64,000 bases of DNA from Vineibacter terrae (GCF_008039615.1 NZ_VDUZ01000015.1:1-64000); one strand, 5' to 3'. Shown: positions 9,863-19,988, counted from the first letter of the stretch. A program made the numbers and translations. Notes: generated from the sequence alone by a model not told the origin.

Positions 9863-12081
9863 AAGACGCCCAGAAGCCAGACCATGTGAGTCTCAACACC
9901 CTGATCGGACGGCTGCGCGAAGGCCGCTTCGTGATCCCGGACTTCCAGCGCGAGTTTGAGTGGAAGCCGTGGGACATTCGCGAGCTGATGCGCTCGATCT
10001 TCCTGGACTACTACATCGGTAGCCTGCTGCTGTGGAAGGGCAAGACCGAGAATTTCAAGGCTCTTTCGTGCGAGGCGATCTACGGCTTCGACGGCAACGG
10101 CCGCAATGAGTATATCGTGCTGGACGGTCAGCAACGACTAACCGCTCTGTACTATGCGTTCCTCGCTCCCGATGTACCCCTGCCGAGCCGCTCCACGCGG
10201 GCTATCTATTTTGTTCGCGTCGATAAGTTCATGAAAGAGGAGTACGACGAGGCGTTCGATTACGATTGGCTGTCGAAACGCGTAGCAAAAATCCTCAAGG
10301 ATCGCGAGACACAGTTTGCCGAACACATATTCCCGCTGTCCATTGTGGGCGCTGGCGGATGGGAATTGCCGAACTGGGTGCAGCAGTATGAGCAGTACTG
10401 GCGGAAGGCAGCTGAGAGCGCCAGCGGCGAAGAGGCCATTCAGGAGGCTCAACGTCACGCCGACAATGCAAAGGAGTTTGGCGAGCACCTGAGAGGGATC
10501 ACCGATCAATACCAGGTGTCCTACATCGAGCTAGACCAGGAGCTGGAGCTCGACAAGGTCTGTGACATCTTTACCCAGATCAACAGCCGGGGCGTGCGGC
10601 TGGACGTATTCGATCTGATCAATGCGTTGCTGACACCGAAGGGCGTCCAGCTCAAGCATATGTGGCGGGATGCGCAGGCCCGCCTTGAGTTCGTCGATAC
10701 TGAAAAGATGAACGTCTACATCCTGCAGGTGATGTCGATCCTGCGGCAAGCTTACTGCTCGCCCAAATACCTCTATTTTCTGATGCCGGGTCAGGAAAAG
10801 CAGGTTCGCGATCCCGATGGAACGCGCCGCAAGGAAATCCTCGTTTCCGACATCAAAGAGTTCACGACCGCTTGGAACGAAGCGGTGATCGCCCTGGAGC
10901 GCGCAATCAAGATGCTGCGCCACCCCCAGGAATTCGGTGCAGTTTCATCCACATATCTTCCCTATGTTTCGATACTTCCCGTCTTCGCGGCAATTCAGGC
11001 TTACGTGAAAACGCGCCCCGCCGGATTGCAACTCGATGCGCAGCGAAAAATTCGGCACTGGTATTGGGCTTCTGTGTTTACAAACCGGTATTCGGGGTCG
11101 GTCGAGTCCACCAGTGCTCGCGACTATCTCGATGTGAAGGCGTGGCTGGAGGACGACGCTGGAGAGCCAGCCCTGATCCAGGAGTTCAAGACCCGCTTCC
11201 GCACAATGGAGCTGCGCCGCGAAATCAAGCGCGGAACGTCGGTCTATAACGGCGTCTACAACCTTCTTATTATCCAGGGAGCGAGAGACTGGATCACGGG
11301 CAACATCCCCCAGCACGACGATCTGGATGATCATCACATCGTCCCGAGTTCCTGGGGATCGAAGCACCTCAAGGGCAATATCGTCCATACGATCCTTAAT
11401 CGCACGCCACTTACCGGCGATACCAATCGCAAGGTGATCGCCGACAAACTTCCGAACGCCTATTTGCCCGAACTCATCAAACAGAACGGCGAGAAGGCGG
11501 TTCACGCGATCATGGAATCGCATTTCATATCGCCCGCTGCGCTTGCCATCCTGCTGAGAGACCCGTTCACGCCGGATGACTTTGAAGCCTTTATTACGGA
11601 GCGACAGCGCACCATCCAGGATGCGATCGAAAACCTTCTGGTAAAGGAGCGCCTAGACCTTCCACCCAACCTGCGCGAGCTGGACGCAAACGTGGAAGCG
11701 ATCGAGCTCAAGCTGCGCGACAACGTCGCCGTCGCCCTCAACGGCACTACGGAAGCGTTGCCGCCGCACATTCTTCAGAAGATCGAAGAGCGAATTCAGC
11801 GTGCGGCGAAGAAGAATGCCGCGCTGGACATCGAGCGGTACCAGACGCTTCAGGGAAAGCTGGAATATTGCGATCTGCGCGAATTGCAGGAGATCATCAC
11901 CGGCAAAACGTCATGGCCGAACTTTCAAGCACGGTTCGCGAACAAGGAAACGCTTTTTGGAAAGTTCGATCAGCTCGCCGAACTTCGCAATGGCATCCGC
12001 CACAGCCGCACGGTGGATGAAGTCACCCGGAAGGAAGGTGAAGCGGCCATTATCTGGTTTAAGCAGGTGCTTGAGAAATGA
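9859..12081 (+). CDS. GmrSD-like DUF262/HNH protein with C-terminal HEPN-like motif
   Basis: 740 aa. The DUF262 domain has IPDFQREFEW (26-35) and the ParB/Srx-like motif LDGQQRLTAL (88-97). An HNH-type (DUF1524-like) segment around 490-530 contains DDHHIVPSSWG and Asn residues after it. The last 30 residues hold RNGIRH (about 710-715), an Rx4H motif of HEPN ribonucleases as in Swt1-like domains. DUF262/DUF1524 proteins include the GmrSD type IV enzymes that use NTP and cut modified DNA. The start overlaps the hsdS stop as ATGA, so it is translated with the type I system and may widen its range to modified phage DNA. The HEPN call is the weaker part. Confidence 0.85.
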   Translation: MKDAQKPDHVSLNTLIGRLREGRFVIPDFQREFEWKPWDIRELMRSIFLDYYIGSLLLWKGKTENFKALSCEAIYGFDGNGRNEYIVLDGQQRLTALYYAFLAPDVPLPSRSTRAIYFVRVDKFMKEEYDEAFDYDWLSKRVAKILKDRETQFAEHIFPLSIVGAGGWELPNWVQQYEQYWRKAAESASGEEAIQEAQRHADNAKEFGEHLRGITDQYQVSYIELDQELELDKVCDIFTQINSRGVRLDVFDLINALLTPKGVQLKHMWRDAQARLEFVDTEKMNVYILQVMSILRQAYCSPKYLYFLMPGQEKQVRDPDGTRRKEILVSDIKEFTTAWNEAVIALERAIKMLRHPQEFGAVSSTYLPYVSILPVFAAIQAYVKTRPAGLQLDAQRKIRHWYWASVFTNRYSGSVESTSARDYLDVKAWLEDDAGEPALIQEFKTRFRTMELRREIKRGTSVYNGVYNLLIIQGARDWITGNIPQHDDLDDHHIVPSSWGSKHLKGNIVHTILNRTPLTGDTNRKVIADKLPNAYLPELIKQNGEKAVHAIMESHFISPAALAILLRDPFTPDDFEAFITERQRTIQDAIENLLVKERLDLPPNLRELDANVEAIELKLRDNVAVALNGTTEALPPHILQKIEERIQRAAKKNAALDIERYQTLQGKLEYCDLRELQEIITGKTSWPNFQARFANKETLFGKFDQLAELRNGIRHSRTVDEVTRKEGEAAIIWFKQVLEK

Positions 12082-15068
12082 CAGACCGGCACCATGCAAC
12101 AAACGTTCATCTGGAACGAGTGCTCCAGCAGCATCTCATTGCGAAGCTTGTTGCTGGCCAGGGGTATGACGAGCGCGCACCAGACGACTACGACCGGAAG
12201 AGCGCCCTCGACCAGGCGCTGATGCTGCGGTTCGTTAAGGCGACGCAGGGGGACGAGTGGGCCAAGCTCGAAGCGCACTACAGCGCATCAGCCGAGGCGG
12301 AGTTTTTCAAGAACCTGGAGAAGGCTCTAAAGAGCCGTTCGACGCTCGACGTGCTGCGAAACGGGATCAAGATGATTCCCGGCATAAAGTTTGCGCTTTG
12401 CTACTTCAAGCCGGCGAGCGCCCTGGAGCCAAAGAGAATTAAGGAATACGAAGCGAACATCCTCTCGGTGATACAGGAGGTCGAGTACAGCCAGCGGCAT
12501 GATGGCCGCGTCGACGTAGTCCTTTGCGTGAACGGCATCCCGGTTGCAACGATGGAGCTGAAGAACCTCCTGACCGGTTCGACCTTCAAACACGCTGAAA
12601 GACAATACCGTACGGACAGATCGCCCGGAGGGGAGCCGCTCCTCACCTTCAAGCGGGGCGCTTTGGTTCATTTCGCAGCAGACGAAGACAACGTGTCGAT
12701 GACCACGCGCCTTGCCAACGGAAAGACGCGTTTCTTGCCCTTTAACCGGGGCCGGGAGGGCGGAGCCGGAAACCCCGACATAGAGGGCGAATTCCGTGTC
12801 GCCTATCTCTATAGCGACGGCGAATGGGGGAAGGCGATCTTTTCGCGTGAGGTGCTCCTCGACGTGATCGGGAAGTTCATGCACCTCGAAGTCAACGAGA
12901 TGAAGGAAGATGTGATGATCTTCCCGCGCTTCCAGCAGCTTCACGCGGTGCGGAAGATGATGGCGCACGCCCGTACGCATGGCGCGGGCCGTAACTATCT
13001 CATCCAGCACTCGGCCGGGTCCGGTAAGTCGAACACGATTGGATGGACGGCGCACCAGGCGATCAATCTGCATGACGATACCGATCAACCGATCTTCAAT
13101 ACAGCGGTCATCGTAACCGACCGGATCGTCCTCGACCGGCAGCTTCAGAGCACCGTTTCGCAGTTTGAGCAGACGCAGGGTGTCGTCAAGAAGATCGATG
13201 GCACCTCCAGGCAGCTCAAGGAAGCGATTGCCAAGGGCGCGAGGATCATTGTCACTACGATTCAAAAGTTCTCGACCGAGCACCTAAAAGAGATTTCAGG
13301 ACAGGGGAAGCGCAAGTTCGCGGTGATCGTCGATGAAGCGCACGGCAGTCAATCGGGGAAATCCGCTCAGGCAATGACCGATGCGCTTACCCGCGAGGCC
13401 TCATCGAGCGATGATATTGAGGATTTGATCGCCGAGTACCAGAAGCAGCGGGGGCCGCAGGCAAACATCAGCTTCTTCGCCTTCACGGCGACGCCCCGGA
13501 ATGTAACGCTTGAACGGTTTGGCGTGATGGGGCCGGACGGTCTCCCCCACCCGTTCCATCTCTATTCGATGCGGCAGGCGATTGAAGAGGGCTTCATTCT
13601 GGACGTGCTCCAGAACTACATGACCTACAAGGCCTACTATCAGCTGGAAAAGGCAATCGAGGATGACCCCGAGCTAAGCGGCCGGAGGGGGCAGCGCAAA
13701 GTGGCGCGCTTTGCCTCTCTGCATCCCACCGCCATCGGACAGAAGGTAGAGGTGATCGTCGAACATTTCCGCCGCCACGTCATGAAAGAGATCGATGGGC
13801 AGGCAAAGGCGATGATCGTCACCCAGAGCCGGGAACACGCGCTGAAGTATTATTTCGGTGTCCGCGACTACATCAAGACGCAGGGCTACACGGACCTGAA
13901 GGCATTGGTCGCGTTTTCGGGTGATCTGACCCTGGACGGGGAGACCTACACCGAGGTTGACCTCAATGGGTTCTCCGAGACCGAGCTTCCCGGACGCTTC
14001 GACGGCTTGAAGCCAGATGGCACGCCCTATCCGGAGAAGTACCAAATTTTGATCGTCGCCGAGAAGTACCAGACCGGCTTCGATCAGCCCAAGCTCTGCG
14101 CCATGTATGTTGATCGCAAGCTCGCCGGATTGCAGGCCGTGCAGACGCTCTCTCGCCTGAACCGCACTCGTGCAGGCAAGGAGCGAACCTACATCCTCGA
14201 TTTTCAGAACGCGATGGAGGACATCCAGGCGGCCTTCCGGCCTTACTACGAGGCAACGAGCCTGGAGGCAATGTCCGATCCGAACCAAGTGTACGAGCTG
14301 GAAGGACGTCTGTTTAAGTTCGGCTTCCTGGATCGCGCAGAGATCGACCGCTTCGCGCAGACTTTCTACAAAGGGCCGCTCGATGGCGGGGATCGTGCCC
14401 GGCTTGAAGGGCTCGTCCGGCAGGCCGTCTCCCGTTTTGAAGCGGAGGATGACGAAGGCAATCAGGAGGAATTCAGGCAGCTTGTTCGGAGCTACATGCG
14501 CTTCTACAGTTTCGTCGCGCAGGTGATCCGGCTTGAGGATACGGGCCTTGAGAAGCTCTACTCCTATTCATCATGGCTTTCGCGCCTTCTGCCTAACCGG
14601 GTGTTGCCGCCGGACATCGAAATCACCGAAGACATGCTCCGCCTTCAGGCCTTCCGCGTGGAACAGAAGGAGGAGGGCAGCGCTTCATTGTCGCCCGGCG
14701 ATAGCGATCCGCTCCAGGCCATCAAGGAATTCGGGGCGAAACCCTACACGGAAGACGAAAAGAAGGAGCTTTCGGAAATCGTGAAGGCCTTCAACGACCG
14801 GCACGGTACAGACTTTACGGAAGCTGACATGATCCGCTTCGAGCAGGTCAACCGGGAGGTGCTCACTGACGATATGACCGAGATGCTGCGCAACAACCCG
14901 CCCGATGTCGTGTACGCCGCCTTCCGGGATGCGTTCTTCCAGGGTGCGATCCGCATGTTCCAGCGCGACAATGAAATGCGGAACATTGTTCTGACCGATG
15001 CAGCGGCACGGGACAAGGCGACACGCCACTTTTTCGGCAGAGCGCTGCGCGAGGTCCGGGAGAGCTGA
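12078..15068 (+). CDS. hsdR: Type I restriction endonuclease subunit HsdR
   Basis: 996 aa. The N-terminal PD-(D/E)xK nuclease is visible at about 146-162 (DVVLCVNGIPVATMELKN). The translocase has Walker A HSAGSGKSNT (311-320), DEAH box VDEAHGSQSG (from 418), FTATP motif III, and a helicase C-domain with VAEKYQTGFDQPKL and LSRLNRTRAGK. The C-terminus carries the subunit-interaction domain. It overlaps the DUF262 gene by ATGA. HsdR pumps DNA with ATP and cleaves at a distance from unmethylated sites. Confidence 0.96.
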   Translation: MTDRHHATNVHLERVLQQHLIAKLVAGQGYDERAPDDYDRKSALDQALMLRFVKATQGDEWAKLEAHYSASAEAEFFKNLEKALKSRSTLDVLRNGIKMIPGIKFALCYFKPASALEPKRIKEYEANILSVIQEVEYSQRHDGRVDVVLCVNGIPVATMELKNLLTGSTFKHAERQYRTDRSPGGEPLLTFKRGALVHFAADEDNVSMTTRLANGKTRFLPFNRGREGGAGNPDIEGEFRVAYLYSDGEWGKAIFSREVLLDVIGKFMHLEVNEMKEDVMIFPRFQQLHAVRKMMAHARTHGAGRNYLIQHSAGSGKSNTIGWTAHQAINLHDDTDQPIFNTAVIVTDRIVLDRQLQSTVSQFEQTQGVVKKIDGTSRQLKEAIAKGARIIVTTIQKFSTEHLKEISGQGKRKFAVIVDEAHGSQSGKSAQAMTDALTREASSSDDIEDLIAEYQKQRGPQANISFFAFTATPRNVTLERFGVMGPDGLPHPFHLYSMRQAIEEGFILDVLQNYMTYKAYYQLEKAIEDDPELSGRRGQRKVARFASLHPTAIGQKVEVIVEHFRRHVMKEIDGQAKAMIVTQSREHALKYYFGVRDYIKTQGYTDLKALVAFSGDLTLDGETYTEVDLNGFSETELPGRFDGLKPDGTPYPEKYQILIVAEKYQTGFDQPKLCAMYVDRKLAGLQAVQTLSRLNRTRAGKERTYILDFQNAMEDIQAAFRPYYEATSLEAMSDPNQVYELEGRLFKFGFLDRAEIDRFAQTFYKGPLDGGDRARLEGLVRQAVSRFEAEDDEGNQEEFRQLVRSYMRFYSFVAQVIRLEDTGLEKLYSYSSWLSRLLPNRVLPPDIEITEDMLRLQAFRVEQKEEGSASLSPGDSDPLQAIKEFGAKPYTEDEKKELSEIVKAFNDRHGTDFTEADMIRFEQVNREVLTDDMTEMLRNNPPDVVYAAFRDAFFQGAIRMFQRDNEMRNIVLTDAAARDKATRHFFGRALREVRES

Positions 15069-15071
15069 CCT

Positions 15072-16334
15072 ATGGCGACCACAACACTACATAATCCGGA
15101 CCGGTACATGGTGGACTTGCGCCAGATTCTGTCGCAAGGGCGAAAGCGTGTTGGGTTGTTGATCGGAGCTGGAGCCCCAACTGCCGTAAAGGTCGATGAC
15201 AAAGGTCAGTTAAAGGATGACGGCAAACCCCTCATACCGGATGTCGCCCGCCTCACGGATGCGGTCGTCAACGCTCTTCCCGCAGCCGACCAAGGCGTCA
15301 TAGCCAAGCTCAAAACCAAACCTGATGAGAATCCAAACATTGAGGCTATCCTGACTCGCGTCCGCCGGCTTGCCCAGGCGATCGCAAGTGAAAAGGTACA
15401 TGGCCTCGACGCGACAGGGTACACCTCGCTGGCCGAGCGTATCTGTCAAGAGATTGGGTCGAAAGTCGGAGAGCGTCTGCCAGATGGGCAGACGCCGTTT
15501 ACCGAACTGATTTCCTGGATCGGCGGCACGCACCGCGACCATCCAGTTGAAATTTTCACTCCAAACTACGACCTCCTCATCGAGGAGGCTTTTGAACGCG
15601 CCCGGCTGCCGTATTTTGACGGGTTTACTGGCGCACATATGCCGTTCTTCGATCCGGTCAGCGTGTCAGGTGACAAGCTTCCGCCACGCTGGTCCCGGTT
15701 GTGGAAGATCCATGGTTCCCTAGGTTGGGATGTCCATGGTGACTCAATCATTCGCACAGGACTCCGCACCGCGACGAAGCTGATTTACCCAGATCATCTC
15801 AAGTACGATGAAGTTACGCGCCAGCCATACTCTTCCCTGTTTGAGCATCTTCGACAGTTTCTCATTACGCCGGATACACTGCTGATTTGTTCGGGATTCT
15901 CGTTCTTTGATGCTCATATCTGTGCAGTGCTGGATGAAGCGCTTGCTGCGAACACGCACACCGCAATTTTTGCCTTTCAATACCAGAATCTGGACAAAGA
16001 AACGCTGGCCACAAAATTCGCCATGAACCGGCCAAATCTCAGTGTCTACGCGCGGGACGGCGCCGTCATTTTCGGCGTTCCGGGACAATGGCAGCCGGGG
16101 CAACCACCAACCGATGATTGGGAGAGCATACGACAGACCTTCTGGCAGGCCGGTACGAGCAAGGACCCTGCCCAGTTTCTGCTCGGAGATTTCGCCAAGC
16201 TGGCCCGATTCTTCTCGCTCACGCAGGCTTCAAAGATGATTCCTGCACCAACGCCCGCACCGACGCCGGCCGACCCGAGTGCGTCAGGCACAGCTCCGAG
16301 CCCGCCAGCCGGAGGCGCTCATGCTAAGTCGTGA
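15072..16334 (+). CDS. SIR2-family NADase-like effector
   Basis: 420 aa. The Rossmann motif LLIGAGAP (29-36), TPNYD at 163-167 (Asn165 and Asp167) and the catalytic HG of KIHGSLGW (His214) mark a SIR2 domain; such domains in phage defence usually hydrolyse NAD. The C-terminal tail is a Pro/Ala/Ser-rich linker. It starts 3 bp after hsdR and overlaps the herA-like gene by 14 bases. SIR2 next to HerA matches the two-gene SIR2-HerA defence system. The SIR2 call is firm; NAD hydrolysis here is inference. Confidence 0.9.
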   Translation: MATTTLHNPDRYMVDLRQILSQGRKRVGLLIGAGAPTAVKVDDKGQLKDDGKPLIPDVARLTDAVVNALPAADQGVIAKLKTKPDENPNIEAILTRVRRLAQAIASEKVHGLDATGYTSLAERICQEIGSKVGERLPDGQTPFTELISWIGGTHRDHPVEIFTPNYDLLIEEAFERARLPYFDGFTGAHMPFFDPVSVSGDKLPPRWSRLWKIHGSLGWDVHGDSIIRTGLRTATKLIYPDHLKYDEVTRQPYSSLFEHLRQFLITPDTLLICSGFSFFDAHICAVLDEALAANTHTAIFAFQYQNLDKETLATKFAMNRPNLSVYARDGAVIFGVPGQWQPGQPPTDDWESIRQTFWQAGTSKDPAQFLLGDFAKLARFFSLTQASKMIPAPTPAPTPADPSASGTAPSPPAGGAHAKS

Positions 16335-18156
16335 CCCCACATACCTTGGGACGGTAGCGTCCGTTTCCGGCTCCGCGGTGAGTATCCACCTCGCGCAGTC
16401 GGTCGCATCGGGGCTCTCGATCATTAACGGACGAACCTACCGGATTGGCCAAGTTGGCAGCTTTGTGAGAATTCCCCAAGGCTACCAGGACCTTTTCGGC
16501 GTCGTTTCGCAAGTTGGCGCTAAAGCGGCACCACTACCGCAACAGAGTGTTGATGACGACACCGGCCGCTGGATGGAGGTGCAACTAGTGGGTGAAGCCA
16601 TTGGTGGCACTTTTGAGAGAGGGATCAGTCAGTATCCCAATATCGGAGACGGCGTTCATCTCGCAATCGAATCCAATCTCAGAAGAATCTATGGGACGGC
16701 TGAGCAGGGGCATATCGTTGTCGGGACGCTCTCAAGCGCAGAAAGCATCCCCGCAAAAATCGCATTGGACGAACTGCTCACGCGACATTCAGCCGTTCTG
16801 GGTTCGACTGGCTCTGGTAAGTCTACAACAATTGCGAGCCTACTTCGCTCGATTACCTCTCCCCCTGTCGACACGGAGGCCTACCCAAGCGCGCGAGTTC
16901 TGATGCTGGATATTCACGGAGAATACTCGACTGCACTCGCCGATGTAGCCAAGGTCTTTAGTGTTGATCCCCAAGCTGGTGAGGAAAAGCTTCTCATTCC
17001 GTATTGGGCTTTGGAAGCGGGTGACCTCCTTGCTTTCCTGACGGGTGGCGTCGATGGACCCAGAGAAACGGCGTTTACGGACAAACTCTTTGAACTGAAG
17101 ATCGCTTCTCATAAGGCCACCCCTTTTCCCGGAGTCGACGAAAGCTCGATTACGGTGGACACGCCGATCCCATACAGCCTCAAACAGCTTTGGCATGATC
17201 TCATCGACTTTGAAATCGCTACGTTTGATGGACCGCAACGCGATCAATCAACCCGTCAGGATGCTGGCGATGCCGACAAACTGATAGCGCCGAAATACAA
17301 GCCTCATGCGATGGGGGCAGCAGGACCATTTCTCAATCAGCAAGCCTTCGGAATACGGCGGCAGCTCAACCTTCTCCGATCCCGCCTCCTTGATCGTCGC
17401 TATGACTTCCTGCTGCATCCGGGTTCGTGGGAACCAAACCTCGGTGGCAAGACGAAACAGGACCTCGATGCTCTGCTCGCCGGATGGTTGGGTGGCTCCA
17501 AACCAATTACGATCCTGGACCTGTCAGGAGTGCCGAGTGCGGTGCTGGAGCGCTTGATAGGGTCGATCCTGAAGATCGTCTACGAGTCCCTGTTCTGGAG
17601 CCGCGAAAAGACGGAAGGCGGGATCGAACGTCCACTTCTTGTCGTGATGGAAGAGGCACATCGCTATCTTTCGACTAATACCGAAAGCCTCGCCTCCGAA
17701 ACTGTGAGAAAGATCGCGAAGGAGGGACGGAAATACGGTGTGGGTGCAATGATTATCAGTCAGCGGCCATCAGAGGTGGATGAGACCATCCTCTCGCAAT
17801 GCGGTACGTTTTTTGCGCTCCGCCTTTCCAATCCCTCAGACCGTCAGCGTGTCCAAGGGACACTGCCCGACGGATTGGTAAGTCTCCTCGATGTTTTACC
17901 AGTCCTGCGAACAGGTGAGGCGATTATTATGGGCGAAGCGGCCAGGCTTCCCATGCGTTGCCGCATCACTTTGCCATCGCAAGAGCACAGACCGCGCAGC
18001 AGCGATCCTGAGGTGACTCAACAATGGTCTCTGCAACGTCGGGCCGAAGGGTATGATCGCGTTGTGGCTTCGTGGCGTGCACAACGGCCTAGAGCGGTTG
18101 TCCGCGATGCTAAAGTCAAAAGAGACAAAGTCACCGATGAATCGGCGGAGGATTGA
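16321..18156 (+). CDS. herA: HerA/FtsK-like ATPase, partner of SIR2
   Basis: 611 aa. An N-terminal HAS-barrel-like beta domain covers about 1-140 (GTVASVSGSAVSIHL). Walker A GSTGSGKSTT is at 161-170, Walker B LLVVMEEAHRYL at 439-450, and the sensor region IISQRPSE at 479-486, the pattern of HerA hexameric translocases. The start (MLSRDPTYLG) has GGAGG upstream and overlaps the sir2 stop. HerA proteins assemble with a nuclease or SIR2 effector into large complexes; here it would hold and gate the SIR2 subunits. Confidence 0.92.
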   Translation: MLSRDPTYLGTVASVSGSAVSIHLAQSVASGLSIINGRTYRIGQVGSFVRIPQGYQDLFGVVSQVGAKAAPLPQQSVDDDTGRWMEVQLVGEAIGGTFERGISQYPNIGDGVHLAIESNLRRIYGTAEQGHIVVGTLSSAESIPAKIALDELLTRHSAVLGSTGSGKSTTIASLLRSITSPPVDTEAYPSARVLMLDIHGEYSTALADVAKVFSVDPQAGEEKLLIPYWALEAGDLLAFLTGGVDGPRETAFTDKLFELKIASHKATPFPGVDESSITVDTPIPYSLKQLWHDLIDFEIATFDGPQRDQSTRQDAGDADKLIAPKYKPHAMGAAGPFLNQQAFGIRRQLNLLRSRLLDRRYDFLLHPGSWEPNLGGKTKQDLDALLAGWLGGSKPITILDLSGVPSAVLERLIGSILKIVYESLFWSREKTEGGIERPLLVVMEEAHRYLSTNTESLASETVRKIAKEGRKYGVGAMIISQRPSEVDETILSQCGTFFALRLSNPSDRQRVQGTLPDGLVSLLDVLPVLRTGEAIIMGEAARLPMRCRITLPSQEHRPRSSDPEVTQQWSLQRRAEGYDRVVASWRAQRPRAVVRDAKVKRDKVTDESAED

Positions 18157-18165
18157 GGTAAAGTC

Positions 18166-18378
18166 ATGCAACGATACTCTGTCGCATCGTCAAACATTGC
18201 ATCAATAGGTTATGATGAACCCACTCAAACTCTGGAAGTGGAGTTTGTGAATGGTTCGATCTATCAGTACTACAATGTCCCTCAGAACATGTATGACAAT
18301 TTGATGCGGGAAGGGTCGAAGGGCCGCTTTCTAAATACATACATTAAGAATGCTTACCCGTACTCGCGAGTTGGATGA
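18166..18378 (+). CDS. KTSC-domain small protein
   Basis: 70 aa. The sequence SSNIASIGYDEPTQTLEVEF, then YQYYNVPQNMYDNLM and GRFLNTYIKNAYPY, matches the KTSC domain, a short beta-rich unit that is sometimes fused to Lys-tRNA synthetase or phage and defence proteins. It follows herA by 9 bp and closes the operon. Its role in the system is unknown. Confidence 0.8.
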   Translation: MQRYSVASSNIASIGYDEPTQTLEVEFVNGSIYQYYNVPQNMYDNLMREGSKGRFLNTYIKNAYPYSRVG

Positions 18379-18396
18379 CACCTGCGATAAGGTAAC

Positions 18397-19878
18397 TCAC
18401 GACGCCATCTGACGGATACCATCCAGCAGAACGCGCGTTGCAATGCAGTCATCCTCGTTATAGTCGAGGATTCGCTGACGCACCTGCGGGTCGCCTGTCT
18501 TAACCCAGCGGTCGAACCATTCGATCGAGGCGGCACCGGAAGGGTGGGTGTCGCGCCAGTTGAAGCCAAGGAACTTGGCGAGCGTTTTGATCGAATGGTC
18601 CCATGTAGGCCATTCGGTCGCTTTCGTAACAACGTCGTTGTAGAGATCGACTGCGTGCGCAGGGTCGAACATTTCTTCTATCTCTTCGGCGGTGCAGACA
18701 TCCGGGTATTTGCCTTGAAGCTTGCGGTAAAGCGTTCGTTCGTACTTTGAATAGTAGTAGATCGCGCATGGACGCTTCGATTTCACGTACGTCCAGGCAT
18801 CCGCGAACGCCTTCTTTTCGGCTTCCGGCGTCGGCTCTTCGGCGAAGGTGTAGAAGAACTTTTCGGTTGTAGCATCGCGGCCCTGGCGCTCAACGAAGCC
18901 GTGCAGGTAACAGACATCCCGCATCGGATCGACCTCGATATCGAAGAAGAGTTCACGGTCATGGCCGGGCAGGGTGACGGGAGCGCGCAGATAGGGCTTC
19001 GCGTCCTTGGTTGTCAGCAGTTTCGCGCGTTCATGAAACTTCTGGAGCGTGTCGGGGCCGATTCCCGCGAAGGCGGTCTTCTTTCCGGTGATGAAGGCCG
19101 CCGGATTTGCGCCGGCGAGTTCGGTCGCGGTGGGCAGCGTGCCGATCATCACGTCGCGCTTTGATCGCCCCAGCTCGGGGATCATCGTCAGATCATCGCT
19201 CTCCTTCAGGCGTTTGGTGCAGGCGGTATACCAGTGGCAGAGTTTGCAGACCCCGCTGTACGCAGGGAGCGTCTCTTGTTGGCGGTCTATGATCGCCTGC
19301 GCCTCGTGAAGGGCGTCCTGATAGTCCTGCCAGAGCGTCCTTGGATTGCGCTTGCCGTACGGTTCATGGAAGTCGTAGGGAACTTCCGCGCCGTGAATGT
19401 CCCACACAAAGGCGCGGCGGCCTGAAGAGAGGCCTTTGCGTTCGAGGATGTCGGTATAGAGGCCAAGCTGGACCGCGTAGTGGATTTTCGGTTTGGAATT
19501 GTCTTCAGGGCCTTCTTCGCCTGAACCAGATTTTATGTCGCCCGCGATGTAGCCTGTGCTTTCCTTGCGAAGGAGATCAGGTTCGCCGAGCAGCCCATCG
19601 GCCTGAATGCGGCCGCTGTAAATAAGCGGTTCGCCGCGCTCCATCGCCGCCAGCGTGAGGTGCTCTTTCTCATTCCCGGCATACGTCGAAAGATCAAGGA
19701 AAGGCACCTTGAGGGTGGCGATCACCTGTTGCTCGTAAAGCGAGCCCTTTTCCCAGAGAAGCTCTACAAACGGATTGGGAGCATCGCGCTCTGTCGCATC
19801 GCCAAACAAATCCATCGTGACACGGTGCGAACACGCTACAAGATCGTACAGCATCGACGCGGTGACAGGCGGTTTCAT
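18397..19878 (-). CDS. TM0106-type RecB-like nuclease with RNase H-like domain
   Basis: 493 aa. The N-terminal PD-(D/E)xK region includes GEPDLL and GDIKSG with the cysteines of an iron-sulfur or zinc site later (CKLCHWYTAC, near residue 220). The C-terminal RNase H-like exonuclease has FFDIEVDP and the terminal YNEDDC motif. This is the layout of predicted RecB-family nucleases of the TM0106 family. It is convergent with the defence operon, leaving 18 bp between the genes. The start ATG with GGAG upstream was preferred to one 36 bases earlier. Confidence 0.82.
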   Translation of the reverse strand: MKPPVTASMLYDLVACSHRVTMDLFGDATERDAPNPFVELLWEKGSLYEQQVIATLKVPFLDLSTYAGNEKEHLTLAAMERGEPLIYSGRIQADGLLGEPDLLRKESTGYIAGDIKSGSGEEGPEDNSKPKIHYAVQLGLYTDILERKGLSSGRRAFVWDIHGAEVPYDFHEPYGKRNPRTLWQDYQDALHEAQAIIDRQQETLPAYSGVCKLCHWYTACTKRLKESDDLTMIPELGRSKRDVMIGTLPTATELAGANPAAFITGKKTAFAGIGPDTLQKFHERAKLLTTKDAKPYLRAPVTLPGHDRELFFDIEVDPMRDVCYLHGFVERQGRDATTEKFFYTFAEEPTPEAEKKAFADAWTYVKSKRPCAIYYYSKYERTLYRKLQGKYPDVCTAEEIEEMFDPAHAVDLYNDVVTKATEWPTWDHSIKTLAKFLGFNWRDTHPSGAASIEWFDRWVKTGDPQVRQRILDYNEDDCIATRVLLDGIRQMAS

Positions 19879-19988
19879 GCGTTGTGCTCCGATCCTGAAG
19901 ACACGTCCAAGCACGTTCCTTCATGCGCCAAAAATTCAATGCTCTTTGATTCGTGATTCATCAGCATAAGCATAGCATACTGAGTGTC

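Noticed and set aside
12327-13283. Long antisense frame within hsdR
   Set aside because: Mirror of codon bias in a GC-rich gene; the sense strand has clear HsdR motifs.
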